DNA of 64,000 nt from an uncultured Pelagibacteraceae bacterium (GCA_902567235.1 CACFLX010000001.1:1-64000); one strand, 5' to 3'. Shown: positions 44,779 through 53,678, numbered from the stretch's first letter. Translations and numbers: made by a program. Notes: generated from the sequence alone by a model not told the origin.

Positions 44779-45525
44779 TTAATTTTTTTTTATTTCTCCT
44801 TCATTTGAATGAACATGGTCATGATTATGTTCATAAATAGAAAGTGTTTGAGCAGCTTGTTCACCAAACAAAGCTTTATACTCATTATTTTTTGCTACAT
44901 CACTAGGTGAACCAGAGCAACAGACATGACCATTTAAACAAACCACATGGTCGGTAGCACTCATTACAGTATGTAAATCATGAGATATTAATAAAATTCC
45001 ACAATTAAGTTCTTCAGATATTTTTTTTATCAATTCATACAAGGCAATTTCACCAGTGAAATCTACTCCTTGGACAGGTTCATCAAGTACTAATAATTCT
45101 GGTTTTTTTGAAATAGCTCTAGCGAGCAAAACTCTTTGAAATTCACCACCAGATAAATTGCCTAAGTTTTTATGTTTTAAGTGTACTACGCCCGTCAAAG
45201 ATAACGCCTCATCTATAGCTTCTTCTTTAAGACTTTCAGTTAGGACCATAAAATCTCTAACTCTTAATGGTAATGTCCAATCTATAGAAACTTTTTGAGG
45301 AACATAACCAATTTTGTTAGTATATTTTTCAACTTCACCATCAAATTTTTTATAAATACCTAAAGCAATTTTTGCTGTTGTACTTTTTCCAGAACCATTA
45401 GGGCCTATAAGTGTTACAATTTTACCTTTTTCAACCTCTAGTGATACTCCCTTAACAAGCCACTTATCATTTTGCTGATAACCTGCATTTTTTAATTTCA
45501 CTAACGTGTTACTATTTGTTCCCAT
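44779..45525 (-). CDS. znuC: Zinc ABC transporter ATP-binding protein ZnuC
   Basis: ATPase of the zinc importer. Walker A GPNGSGKST, Q-loop GYVPQKVSIDWTLPL, signature LSGGEFQRVLLARA, Walker B LLVLDEPVQGVD and the His switch LLISHDLH are complete. The 248-residue protein ends in a histidine-rich tail (EHNHDHVHSNEGE) that may bind zinc in the cytoplasm. It is divergent from znuA across 72 bp that hold two Zur-type boxes, and is the first gene of znuC-znuB-zur. Confidence 0.94.
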   Translation of the reverse strand: MGTNSNTLVKLKNAGYQQNDKWLVKGVSLEVEKGKIVTLIGPNGSGKSTTAKIALGIYKKFDGEVEKYTNKIGYVPQKVSIDWTLPLRVRDFMVLTESLKEEAIDEALSLTGVVHLKHKNLGNLSGGEFQRVLLARAISKKPELLVLDEPVQGVDFTGEIALYELIKKISEELNCGILLISHDLHTVMSATDHVVCLNGHVCCSGSPSDVAKNNEYKALFGEQAAQTLSIYEHNHDHVHSNEGEIKKN

Positions 45526-45545
45526 TTTACCGCTTGACTTTCTAA

Positions 45546-45560
45546 TGTTATATTATTACA
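45546..45560. promoter_or_regulatory. Zur box 1 (one mismatch)
   Basis: TGTTATATTATTACA has the form TGTTATA-N-TATAACA with one deviation. Its centre is 18 bp from that of the perfect box downstream. It lies nearer to znuC (start at 45525) and can serve the leftward promoter. Confidence 0.7.
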
Positions 45561-45563
45561 TAA

Positions 45564-45578
45564 TGTTATATTATAACA
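45564..45578. promoter_or_regulatory. Zur box 2 (perfect palindrome)
   Basis: TGTTATATTATAACA is an exact inverted repeat and agrees with the known proteobacterial Zur consensus core GTTATANTATAAC. It sits 20 bases before the znuA ATG, so Zur-Zn bound here would block znuA transcription. Confidence 0.82.
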
Positions 45579-45597
45579 ACCAATTAATACTTAACCT

Positions 45598-46710
45598 ATG
45601 AAAAATCTAAAAAAAATACCATTTATCTTATCTATACTATCATTCTTAACTATTTTTACACCGGCAAATGCTGATTTAAAAGTGGTTGCATCTATTAAAC
45701 CAATACATTCGCTAGCTAGCTATCTTATGGATGGCATTGGTAAACCTGATTTGATAGTTGATGGATATTCTTCACCACACGGCTTTGCATTAAAGCCATC
45801 GCATGCAAAAATGTTACAAGAAGCAGATATCATATTTTATGTAGGTGAAGACTTAGAAAATTTTTTAGAAAAACCATTAAAATCAATTGCCAAAAAAGCT
45901 GAAAAAATTGAGCTTATGGAAATAAAAGGGTTAAATAAATTAAAATTTAGAGAAAGAAATATTTTTGATGGTCATGATGATCATGGGCACGATGAAGATG
46001 GTCATAAAGAAGATGATCATGATGATGACCATAAACATGAAGAAGATGGTCATAAAGAAGACGACCATGACGATGATCACAAACATGAAGAAGATGGTCA
46101 CAAAGAAGATGATCACGATGACCATAAACATGAAGAAGATGGCCACAAAGAAGATGATCATGATGATCACGGACATGACGAGGATGGCCATGAAGGTCAC
46201 GCACATGGTGAATACGACCCTCATATTTGGTTAGATCCAGAAAATGCAAAAGTAATATTAAATGAAATGGTTGAGCATTTAATAGAAAATGATGCAAAAA
46301 ATGCATCAACTTATAAAAAGAATTTAAAAAACGCTGAAAAAGATTTAGATAAACTTGTGAAAAAAGTAAAATCTGATCTTAATAAAGATTTTAAATCTAT
46401 CGTTTTTCATGATGCCTATCAATATTTTGAAGAGAGATTTAATGTAAATGTAATGGGTGCATTTACAGTTAATACAGACGTTATGCCTGGTGCAGAACAA
46501 TTAGCAGAAATTAGAGAAATAATTGAGCATGATAAAGTATCTTGTATATTTTCAGAACCTCAATTTAACCCTGATATCATAAATGCAGTTGCAAAAGATA
46601 TGAATATAAAAACTGGCGTTTTAGATCCATTAGGAGCAACTCTAGAACCAGGTAAAGATTTATATTTTGATTTGATCAAGAACATGTCTAAATCTTTTAA
46701 AGGCTGTTAA
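45598..46710 (+). CDS. znuA: Zinc-binding periplasmic protein ZnuA with long histidine/aspartate-rich loop
   Basis: Zinc receptor of the ZnuABC importer. The signal peptide (MKNLKKIPFILSILSFLTIFTPANA) is followed by VVASIKPIHSLASYLMDG. Zinc ligands are expected in SSPHGFALKPSHAKML, DPHIWLDPENA, VFHDAYQYFEERF and FSEPQFNPD. Between the first two, residues about 122-205 form a loop of tandem 15-16-residue units of the type EDGHKEDDHDDDHKHE, a much expanded version of the His-rich loop usual in ZnuA and thought to scavenge zinc. The total of 370 is longer than typical (about 310) because of this loop. Confidence 0.94.
   Translation: MKNLKKIPFILSILSFLTIFTPANADLKVVASIKPIHSLASYLMDGIGKPDLIVDGYSSPHGFALKPSHAKMLQEADIIFYVGEDLENFLEKPLKSIAKKAEKIELMEIKGLNKLKFRERNIFDGHDDHGHDEDGHKEDDHDDDHKHEEDGHKEDDHDDDHKHEEDGHKEDDHDDHKHEEDGHKEDDHDDHGHDEDGHEGHAHGEYDPHIWLDPENAKVILNEMVEHLIENDAKNASTYKKNLKNAEKDLDKLVKKVKSDLNKDFKSIVFHDAYQYFEERFNVNVMGAFTVNTDVMPGAEQLAEIREIIEHDKVSCIFSEPQFNPDIINAVAKDMNIKTGVLDPLGATLEPGKDLYFDLIKNMSKSFKGC
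45994..46179 (+). repeat. In-frame tandem repeat encoding the ZnuA metal-binding loop
   Basis: Four units of 48, 48, 45 and 45 bases encode EDGHKEDDHDDDHKHE twice and then the same motif with one Asp fewer; a fifth partial unit follows (EDGHEGHAHGE). Third-position differences between the units show they have been diverging, while the amino-acid pattern is held. Length changes come in multiples of three. Confidence 0.9.
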
Positions 46711-46752
46711 TTTAAAATTGATCTTTTGTTATAAATAATATCTAATAAAGGG

Positions 46753-47751
46753 ATGAGTACAATTTCCCTTAGTTTAGATGAAATATTTGATCTAGCTAAA
46801 AAAACATTATTAGCTAATGGATGTGATGATGAAACAGCATCTATTCTCTCAGATTTAATAATGAAAGCTGAAAGAGATGGCTCATTATCTCATGGTTTAT
46901 TTAGATTGCCTGCTTATGTTACTGGTCTAAAAAGTGGTAAAATAAACGGTAAAGGTAAACCAGAAATCAAAAAAATATCACCTAGTGTAATAAAAGTTTT
47001 AGGCAATAATTGTTTGGCTCCAGTAGTTTTAAGCAAAGGTATTCCAGAATTAGTAAAAGCTGCTAAAGAAAATGGAGTAGCAGTTTTAGCTATTAATAAT
47101 TCGCATCACATGGCTGCTATGTGGCCTGAAACAGAAATGATAGCAGAGCAAGGTTTAGTTGCTTTTGCATGTACATCTTACAAGCCTGCTGTTGCACCAG
47201 CGGGAGCTACAAAGCCATTATTTGGAACTAATCCAATTTCATTTGCATGGCCACGACCGGGAAAAACTCCGGTTGTTTATGATATGGCAACAGCTTCAAT
47301 GGCAATGGGTGAAGTGCAAGTTGCTAAAAGAGAAGGGCATAAAGTTCCATTAGGTACTGGTTTAACTAAAGATGGAAAAGATACTACTGATCCTGGAGAA
47401 ATAGCTGATGGAGGCGTATTACTGCCCTTTGGAGGCTATAAGGGCTCAGGGATAGCTATGATGGTTGAATTATTAGCAGGAGCTCTTGTTGGTGATAATT
47501 TTAGCTATGAGACAGCAGCTAAAGATAATAATGATGGCGGACCTCCAAGTGGTGGAGAATTCATATTAGCAATATCTCCAGACAAGTTATCAGGAAATGA
47601 TTGGGATAAACATTCAAATGAATTTTTTGATAAAATGAAATCAATGGAAGGTGTAAGACTTCCAGGTGAAAGAAGACATAAAAATAGACTTGATAAAGGT
47701 CCAAGAAATATAAACGAAGAACTTGTTAATAAAATTAAATCTTTAAGCTAA
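46753..47751 (+). CDS. Ldh-family (malate/lactate dehydrogenase type 2) NAD(P)-dependent oxidoreductase
   Basis: A 332-residue protein of the family that includes YlbC/YiaK-type malate/L-lactate dehydrogenases and delta1-piperideine-2-carboxylate reductases. Visible: SHGLFRLPAYVTGLKSGKING, AINNSHHMAAMWPETEMIAEQG, FGTNPISFAWPR, VVYDMATASMAMGEVQVAKREG and FGGYKGSGIAMMVELLAGALVG. The SHH motif followed by a glutamate-rich helix resembles the ketimine reductase branch more than malate dehydrogenases, so reduction of cyclic imino acids from lysine or hydroxyproline breakdown is possible. The exact substrate is not decided. AAAGGG precedes the ATG. It is transcribed alone and converges on xth, with a 9-base overlap. 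Confidence 0.8.
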   Translation: MSTISLSLDEIFDLAKKTLLANGCDDETASILSDLIMKAERDGSLSHGLFRLPAYVTGLKSGKINGKGKPEIKKISPSVIKVLGNNCLAPVVLSKGIPELVKAAKENGVAVLAINNSHHMAAMWPETEMIAEQGLVAFACTSYKPAVAPAGATKPLFGTNPISFAWPRPGKTPVVYDMATASMAMGEVQVAKREGHKVPLGTGLTKDGKDTTDPGEIADGGVLLPFGGYKGSGIAMMVELLAGALVGDNFSYETAAKDNNDGGPPSGGEFILAISPDKLSGNDWDKHSNEFFDKMKSMEGVRLPGERRHKNRLDKGPRNINEELVNKIKSLS

Positions 47752-48519
47752 TTCAATTTCAATAGGTGTGTGATCAGATGGTTTTTGTCTTCCACGAGGA
47801 AACTTATTTATTTTAACATCTTTAACAGCATCAATTAAAGAACTTGAAACTAAAAAATGATCTATTCTCATACCATTATTTTTTTGCCAAGCACCACTTG
47901 TGTAATCCCAAAAAGTATAGCCTTCTTTATCAGGATGAATAAACCTGTATGCATCATGAAAACCTAAATTGATTAACTCTCTTAGTTTTTTTCTTATCTC
48001 TAATCTAAACAAAGCATCATTTTCATAACTCTTTGGATTATGTACATCTTCAGCTGATGGAATTATATTAAAATCACCACCAATAATTATATTTTCATTT
48101 TGCTTAGATATTGATTTTAATTTTTTAATTAAACTATCCAACCAGTAAAGTTTATATGTATATTTTTCTGTATCTACAGGATTACCATTTGGAGTATAAA
48201 TATTAATTAATGTTATAGTTTTTTTCTTATGTTTTACTTCAGCAGATATTATTCTTGATTGTTTATTTTTATCTTTAAAAATATCATTTTTAATACTATC
48301 TAATTTTTTTTTAGAAATAATTGCAACACCATTATAGCTTTTTTGTCCAAATACATAATTTTCATACTTAAGATTTTTAATATCATCGTAAGGGTAAGTT
48401 TCATCAGGAGTTTTTATTTCCTGCATCATCAATATATCTGGTGAAAATTTATTTAAATATTCTTTTATATTTTCAATTCGAGCTCTTACTGAATTAACAT
48501 TCCAGGAACTGATGATCAT
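47743..48519 (-). CDS. xth: Exodeoxyribonuclease III / AP endonuclease
   Basis: Repairs abasic sites and trims 3' ends. I start at the ATG at 48519 (MIISSWNVNSVRARI) because it forms TAATG with the erpA stop; the extra track residues are erpA sequence in another frame. The 258 residues hold the EEP-nuclease motifs: SWNVNSVRAR, LMMQEIKTPDETYP, GGDFNIIPSAEDVHNP, YTFWDYTSGAWQKNNGMRIDHFLVS and the final PSDHTPIEIEL, covering all metal and catalytic residues. Coupled with erpA. Confidence 0.94.
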   Translation of the reverse strand: MIISSWNVNSVRARIENIKEYLNKFSPDILMMQEIKTPDETYPYDDIKNLKYENYVFGQKSYNGVAIISKKKLDSIKNDIFKDKNKQSRIISAEVKHKKKTITLINIYTPNGNPVDTEKYTYKLYWLDSLIKKLKSISKQNENIIIGGDFNIIPSAEDVHNPKSYENDALFRLEIRKKLRELINLGFHDAYRFIHPDKEGYTFWDYTSGAWQKNNGMRIDHFLVSSSLIDAVKDVKINKFPRGRQKPSDHTPIEIELA

Positions 48520-48839
48520 TAAAGTGAGAAAGAAACGCCACAACCACAAGAAGATTTACTTTGTGGATTACTGATTTTGAAATTATCTCCGATTAATTCT
48601 TTAACATAATCAACCTCAGATCCTTTCAGTAGTTCAGCTGATTTTTTGTCGATTAGTATGTTTTCATGTTTAAGATCATCTTCATCTTGTTTATTATCAA
48701 ATGAAAAATCATATTGAAAACCAGAACAACCACCACCTTTAATAGCGATTCTAAAAAAAGATCCTTTATCTTTTTTTGAAAGCATTGCATTAATCTGTTT
48801 TAATGCATTATCGGTAAATTTAATTTCTTTAATCATCAT
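48519..48839 (-). CDS. erpA: Iron-sulfur cluster insertion protein, ErpA/IscA family
   Basis: A-type carrier that delivers iron-sulfur clusters to target enzymes. The 106 residues contain the three conserved cysteines: one in KGGGCSGFQYDFSF and two in SSCGCGVSFSL at the C-terminus. The start may be either of two successive ATGs (MMIKEIKF). In alphaproteobacteria this gene is usually divergent from dgt, as here: 47 bp separate it from the dgt start, which must hold both promoters. Confidence 0.92.
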   Translation of the reverse strand: MMIKEIKFTDNALKQINAMLSKKDKGSFFRIAIKGGGCSGFQYDFSFDNKQDEDDLKHENILIDKKSAELLKGSEVDYVKELIGDNFKISNPQSKSSCGCGVSFSL

Positions 48840-48886
48840 ATAAGACTGATATTACTAATATAATGTTAAATTGTCATTTTTAAAGA

Positions 48887-50005
48887 ATGAAAAACTACAA
48901 AAAAATAGGGATTATTAAAAGTAAAGGTAGACTTATAAATGAGCCTAATTCTCCCTATAGATCCCCATTTCAAAGAGATAGAGATAGAATTATTCATAGT
49001 ACGGCATTTCGAAGGTTAAAACATAAAACACAAGTTTTTGTTAATACAGAAGGGGATCATTATAGAACTAGAATTACCCATTCAATCGAAGTTGCTCAAA
49101 TTGCAAGAACAATATCTCGATATTTAAACTTAAATGATGATTTAACTGAAACTTTAAGCCTTGCTCATGATCTTGGTCACACTCCTTTTGGACATGCTGG
49201 AGAAGAAGCATTAAATGAATGCATGAACGATCATGGTGGATTTGATCATAATCTACAGACATTAAGGATAGTGATGTTTATTGAAAACAAATACGTAAAA
49301 TTTAAAGGCTTGAATTTAACAGTTGAAACATTGGATGGTCTTTTAAAACATAACGGTCCTTATTATGACGATACTGATGTTAAAAATTTGATTGGACTAA
49401 AAAATTTAAAAAATAAAATTGATTTAAACTCTTATCCTTCAATTGAAGCTCAAATTGCATCTATTTCAGACGATATTGCATATAACAATCATGATATTCA
49501 AGATGGGTTTAATGCAAACATTTTTAGAATTAATGAATTAAAAGAAATTAATTTTTTCAATGAAATATTAAAAAGATATTCATCAAAATTTAAAAAAACT
49601 AATAATAGAATTTTAATCTATCAAATGGTTAGAGATTCTATTAATCTTATGGTTAAAGATTTGATAAAAAATTCTTTAATAAACTTTAAACTTAATAAAA
49701 TTAATAAATTAAATGATGTTTATAAGTCAGAGAATAAACTTGTTTGTTTTTCTTCTAATTATGAAAACATAATTAATGAAATAAGAGATTTTTTAAGCTT
49801 TAAAATGTATAAAAATAATAAAGTTTTAAAAAAGAATAATGAGGGTAGAAGAATAATTGAAAAATTGTTTAAAGCAATATCAAGAAATCCTAGAAAATTT
49901 TTGACATTTTCAACAAATAAACATAATAAATATAGATCTATAGCTGACTATATTTCTGGTATGACCGATCGATTTGCAATAAATATTTATAAATCATTAA
50001 AATGA
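48887..50005 (+). CDS. dgt: Deoxyguanosinetriphosphate triphosphohydrolase-like protein
   Basis: HD-domain enzyme that splits dNTPs into nucleosides and triphosphate, keeping dNTP pools in balance. The 372 residues include RSPFQRDRDRIIHSTAFRRLKHKTQVF, the HD motifs in TRITHSIEVAQIARTI and LAHDLGHTPFGHAGEEAL, FDHNLQTLRI, and SISDDIAYNNHDIQDG for the fourth metal ligand. Length matches the short bacterial dGTPase-like class. It overlaps argS by 4 bases (ATGA). Confidence 0.93.
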   Translation: MKNYKKIGIIKSKGRLINEPNSPYRSPFQRDRDRIIHSTAFRRLKHKTQVFVNTEGDHYRTRITHSIEVAQIARTISRYLNLNDDLTETLSLAHDLGHTPFGHAGEEALNECMNDHGGFDHNLQTLRIVMFIENKYVKFKGLNLTVETLDGLLKHNGPYYDDTDVKNLIGLKNLKNKIDLNSYPSIEAQIASISDDIAYNNHDIQDGFNANIFRINELKEINFFNEILKRYSSKFKKTNNRILIYQMVRDSINLMVKDLIKNSLINFKLNKINKLNDVYKSENKLVCFSSNYENIINEIRDFLSFKMYKNNKVLKKNNEGRRIIEKLFKAISRNPRKFLTFSTNKHNKYRSIADYISGMTDRFAINIYKSLK

Positions 50006-51732
50006 ATATATTTGAAGAATATAAAAATAAATTAATAATAATTATCAAAAAAGCCAAGGAAGATAAGTTGCTAATACTTCCAGAGAATTTAGATGCTGTT
50101 AATGTAGATTCAACTCCTCCAAAAATTGACTTTGATATATCAACCAATGTTGCCATGGTTCTTGCAAAACCAAACAATAAGACACCAAATGATTTGGCTC
50201 AAATTTTAATTAAACTTTTAAAAAATGAAGATAAAAGTATTGAAGAAATATCTTTTGCTAAACCTGGGTTTATTAATATTAAATTTAATAAAGATTACTG
50301 GAATAATTTTACTAACAATTTAATTAATTCTCCTTATAGTTATGGCGCATCTAACAAAGAGAATAAAAAATATTTAGTTGAATTTGTTTCGGCTAATCCA
50401 ACCGGTCCTTTACATGTTGGTCACTGCAGAGGTGCTATTTTAGGTGATGTTATTTCAAATATTTTAGAGTTTAATCAAAATACTGTTGAACGTGAATATT
50501 ATGTTAATGACTATGGTAATCAAATATTTCATTTTAATCATTCAGTTTATTTAAGAATTAGAGAAAAATTGTATGATGAGAAATTTCCTTTAGATAATCC
50601 CGACCTTTATCCAGGTGATTATTTAAAAGATATAGCCAATAATATTATAAAGAATAACAAAGATACAAACTTTGAAAACTTTAAAGATATAGAAAATCAT
50701 TTAAAAAAACTCTCAATTAATGAATCGTTAAATTTAATTAAAAAAAACTTAAACGACCTAGGTATCAGGCATGATAATTTTATAAGTGAGACAACTTTGG
50801 TTAATGATAATGAGGTTGAAAAGGTAATTGAAAAACTTAAAAAAACTAAACATATTTATACAGGCAAAATTAAAGCCCCAGAAGGTGAAGATCAAAGCAA
50901 GTGGACTGAAAGAGAACAACTATTATTTAGATCTACTGATTTTGGCGATGATAAAGATAGAGCTTTACAAAAAAGCGATTTATCGTGGACTTATTTTGCA
51001 AGTGATGTTGCTTATCATAATACAAAAGTTAACAGAAACTTTCATAAGTTAATAAATATTTTAGGTGCAGATCACGCAGGATACATAAAAAGAATTACAT
51101 CTGTAGTTGAGGCTATTTCAGGAGAAAAAAATAAATTAACATGCAAAGTAAGTCAGTTAGTAAAATTAATTAAAGATGGCAAACCTTTTAAAATGTCAAA
51201 AAGAAAAGGTGATTACATAACCGTAGAGGATTTGATTGAAGAGGTGGGTAAAGATGCAACTCGTTTTATAATGTTAAGCAGAAGTAATGAGGCTGAGCTT
51301 GATTTTGATTTTTCTAAAGTAAAAGAAAAATCTAAAGATAACCCACTTTATTATGTTCAATATTGCTATGCAAGAATATGTTCTGTATTTAGAAATATTA
51401 ATTTGAATATTAATGATGATTTAAAAATTAAAAACCAAATTTACAATTATACAAATGATGAAATTAAAATTTTAAAAAAAGTTTCTGAATGGCCAAGATG
51501 TTTAGAAACAGCTTCTAATAAATTGGAACCTCATAGAATACCTGTATTTTTATATGAGTTGTCTTCAGAATTTCATTCATATTGGAATAAAGGGAAAGAC
51601 GATGTAAATAAAAGATTTATTAATAAAGATAATAAAATTTCAGATGATAAAATTGCTTTTTTAAAAGCTGTTTCAATAGTTATTAAATTAGGAATGAATA
51701 TATTGGGTGTTAATACTCCAGAAAAAATGTAA
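50002..51732 (+). CDS. argS: Arginyl-tRNA synthetase
   Basis: Charges tRNA-Arg. The 576 residues start with the Add1 N-terminal domain (to about 115), then the class I core with SANPTGPLHVGHCRGAILGD (HVGH version of HIGH), YYVNDYGNQI, LSWTYFASDVAYHNTK, and a KMSKS-like FKMSKRKGDYITVEDL. An anticodon-binding DALR domain forms the C-terminus (ELSSEFHSYWNKG). Gene order dgt-argS is conserved in alphaproteobacteria. Confidence 0.96.
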   Translation: MNIFEEYKNKLIIIIKKAKEDKLLILPENLDAVNVDSTPPKIDFDISTNVAMVLAKPNNKTPNDLAQILIKLLKNEDKSIEEISFAKPGFINIKFNKDYWNNFTNNLINSPYSYGASNKENKKYLVEFVSANPTGPLHVGHCRGAILGDVISNILEFNQNTVEREYYVNDYGNQIFHFNHSVYLRIREKLYDEKFPLDNPDLYPGDYLKDIANNIIKNNKDTNFENFKDIENHLKKLSINESLNLIKKNLNDLGIRHDNFISETTLVNDNEVEKVIEKLKKTKHIYTGKIKAPEGEDQSKWTEREQLLFRSTDFGDDKDRALQKSDLSWTYFASDVAYHNTKVNRNFHKLINILGADHAGYIKRITSVVEAISGEKNKLTCKVSQLVKLIKDGKPFKMSKRKGDYITVEDLIEEVGKDATRFIMLSRSNEAELDFDFSKVKEKSKDNPLYYVQYCYARICSVFRNINLNINDDLKIKNQIYNYTNDEIKILKKVSEWPRCLETASNKLEPHRIPVFLYELSSEFHSYWNKGKDDVNKRFINKDNKISDDKIAFLKAVSIVIKLGMNILGVNTPEKM

Positions 51733-51995
51733 TGATAAAGGAATTAAAATATGTTTTTTATCTAATTGTATTATTTTTTTTTATTTTTTTTGTATCGAGA
51801 TACTATTTTTCAGATGAATATAAAAAAAAATCTTATAGATCAATAAACTTAATAGAGGAAAAAATTGGTAATTTTTCTGTAAATCTTGTTATTTTAGAGA
51901 GTAATACTGATGATATGATTGAGTACATCGAGTACCAAAAAGATAAGAATAAAAAAAAATATTATTTCTGGGAATTATTGAAAAATAATGAATAA
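51732..51995 (+). CDS. Small membrane-anchored protein at the usual SPOR-protein position
   Basis: Eighty-seven residues: a membrane helix at about 7-25 (YVFYLIVLFFFIFFVSRYYF), then a charged tail with the strand-like NFSVNLVILESNTDDMIEYIEY. In many alphaproteobacteria the gene between argS and nagZ codes for a longer SPOR-domain division protein. This one has the helix but no complete SPOR domain that I can recognise, so it may be a reduced descendant or an unrelated protein. It overlaps argS by one base and nagZ by 8 bases, which supports its being a real gene. Confidence 0.7.
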   Translation: MIKELKYVFYLIVLFFFIFFVSRYYFSDEYKKKSYRSINLIEEKIGNFSVNLVILESNTDDMIEYIEYQKDKNKKKYYFWELLKNNE

Positions 51996-52935
51996 AAGAA
52001 GAAGTTTTATTACTGGTATTAAAGGCACCAAACTTAATCAAAAAGAAATTAATTTTTTAAAAAAATATAAACCTTGGGGTGTTATATTGTTTTCTAGAAA
52101 TATTATTACAATTTCTCAAACTCAGAACCTAATCTTTCATATTAAAAAATTATTCAATGACAACAATTACCCTATTTTAATAGATGAAGAGGGTGGTAGT
52201 GTATCTAGATTGGGTAAATTTATTGATAACTCAATTTTTTCTGCAGAATTTTTTAATAAACTTTACAAAAGTAATAAAAAAAAATTTTATATTTATTATG
52301 AAACTTATATTAATCAAATTTCATATTTATTAAATTTATTAGGCATAAATATAAACACCGTTCCTGTTCTTGATGTAAGAAGAAAAATTACTAATAAAAT
52401 TATTGGAAATAGATCTTTTTCATCTGATCCATTAATAGTATCAAAGCTAGGTAAATTTTGTATTGATAAATTTCACAAAAACCACATAGCTACAGTAATA
52501 AAACATATTCCAGGTCATGGCCTATCAAAAGTTGATAGTCATAAAAAATTACCAATAGTTAGTAAAGATATTAAATACTTAAATAGAGTTGATTTTTATC
52601 CATTTAAAAAACAAAAATCGTTATTAGCTATGACAGCTCATATAATGTTTAGCTCTATTGATAAAAAAAATACTGTTACCCATTCTAAGAAAATTCTTAA
52701 TATAATCAGAAAAAAAATATTGTTTAAAAATTTGATTATGTCGGACGATATATCAATGAAAGCGCTCAAATATTCTGTATCAAAAAATACAACTCAAGCT
52801 TTTAAAGCTGGTTGTGATTTAGTTTTACATTGTAATGGAAAATATAACGAAATGTTAATAGTTGCAAAAAACTCACCAATATTAAGTAACTTTGTTATAA
52901 AAAAAACATCGCAATTATTAAATATAATTAGATAA
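51988..52935 (+). CDS. nagZ: Beta-N-acetylhexosaminidase NagZ
   Basis: Glycoside hydrolase family 3 enzyme that removes GlcNAc from muropeptides during peptidoglycan recycling. The 315 residues show PILIDEEGGSVSRLG, the catalytic loop VIKHIPGHGLSKVDSHKKLPIV with the Asp-His pair, TAHIMF, and the nucleophile strand LIMSDDISMKAL. The overall layout is the short single-domain NagZ form with no secretion signal, so it acts in the cytoplasm. Overlaps scpA by one base. Confidence 0.93.
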   Translation: MNKRRSFITGIKGTKLNQKEINFLKKYKPWGVILFSRNIITISQTQNLIFHIKKLFNDNNYPILIDEEGGSVSRLGKFIDNSIFSAEFFNKLYKSNKKKFYIYYETYINQISYLLNLLGININTVPVLDVRRKITNKIIGNRSFSSDPLIVSKLGKFCIDKFHKNHIATVIKHIPGHGLSKVDSHKKLPIVSKDIKYLNRVDFYPFKKQKSLLAMTAHIMFSSIDKKNTVTHSKKILNIIRKKILFKNLIMSDDISMKALKYSVSKNTTQAFKAGCDLVLHCNGKYNEMLIVAKNSPILSNFVIKKTSQLLNIIR

Positions 52936-53678
52936 TGTATCTTATGAACGATTCTCTTTCATTTAACGTAAATCTTAATAATTTTAATGGACCTTTGGAA
53001 GTTCTGTTAGATTTAGCAAAATCACAAAAAGTTGATCTAGAAAAAATTTCTATTACAACTTTAGTTGATCAATTTCTTGATTTTATTAAATCAAATGAAA
53101 AAATAAACTTAGAATTAGCTTCGGAATATTTGTTAATGGCTACTTGGTTAACTTATTTAAAGTCCAAACTATTACTACCTGAATCTGACGAAGAAGAATT
53201 TAAAGCCTTAGAAGTTGCTGAAAAACTTAAATTACAATTAAAAAAACTTGAGTTGATAAGATTATTATCTGATCAAATGCTAAAGAGAAATAGATTGGGA
53301 AAAGATGTTTTTATGAGAGGAATTAGAGGTAAAATTAAATCTATATATAGTGAAAAATATTCATTAACTGTTTTTGAAATCTTAAAAACTTATTCAGGAG
53401 TAATTATGTCAAGAGAATTTCAAAAAATGAATATTCCAAGACTTCCAGTATTTACAACTGAAGAAGGTATTAAAAGAATTAAAGAATTTTTTGGTAAATT
53501 AAATAATTGGATAAATATTAATGAGTTACTACCTAATAAAACATTAAAATCTGAAAATTTAAAGAGAACTGAGAAAGCAGGAATTTTTACCGCGTCTTTA
53601 GAGCTTGTAAAAGAAGGAAATTTATCAATTAAACAAAAAAATTTATTTGACGATATCTTTGTTAAGGAAAATAAATGA
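52935..53678 (+). CDS. scpA: Segregation and condensation protein A
   Basis: Kleisin subunit that joins the SMC ATPase heads in the chromosome condensation complex. The 247 residues include the N-terminal FNGPLEVLLDLAKSQKVDLEKISI, ASEYLLMATWLTYLKSKLLLP, and a central FGKLNNWININELLP; both ends form the SMC-binding helical domains. A second ATG (MNDSLSF) 4 codons in is an alternative start. Followed by scpB with a 4-base overlap, the standard pair. Confidence 0.93.
   Translation: MYLMNDSLSFNVNLNNFNGPLEVLLDLAKSQKVDLEKISITTLVDQFLDFIKSNEKINLELASEYLLMATWLTYLKSKLLLPESDEEEFKALEVAEKLKLQLKKLELIRLLSDQMLKRNRLGKDVFMRGIRGKIKSIYSEKYSLTVFEILKTYSGVIMSREFQKMNIPRLPVFTTEEGIKRIKEFFGKLNNWININELLPNKTLKSENLKRTEKAGIFTASLELVKEGNLSIKQKNLFDDIFVKENK

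Noticed and set aside
45994-46179. Repeat array that might be taken for CRISPR
   Set aside because: Units are contiguous, in frame and coding; there are no unique spacers of constant length and no cas genes.
45940-46309. Three ORFs overlapping the znuA histidine-rich region in other frames and on the minus strand
   Set aside because: They are low-complexity translations of the tandem repeat and have no ribosome site or family pattern; znuA in the main frame explains the sequence.
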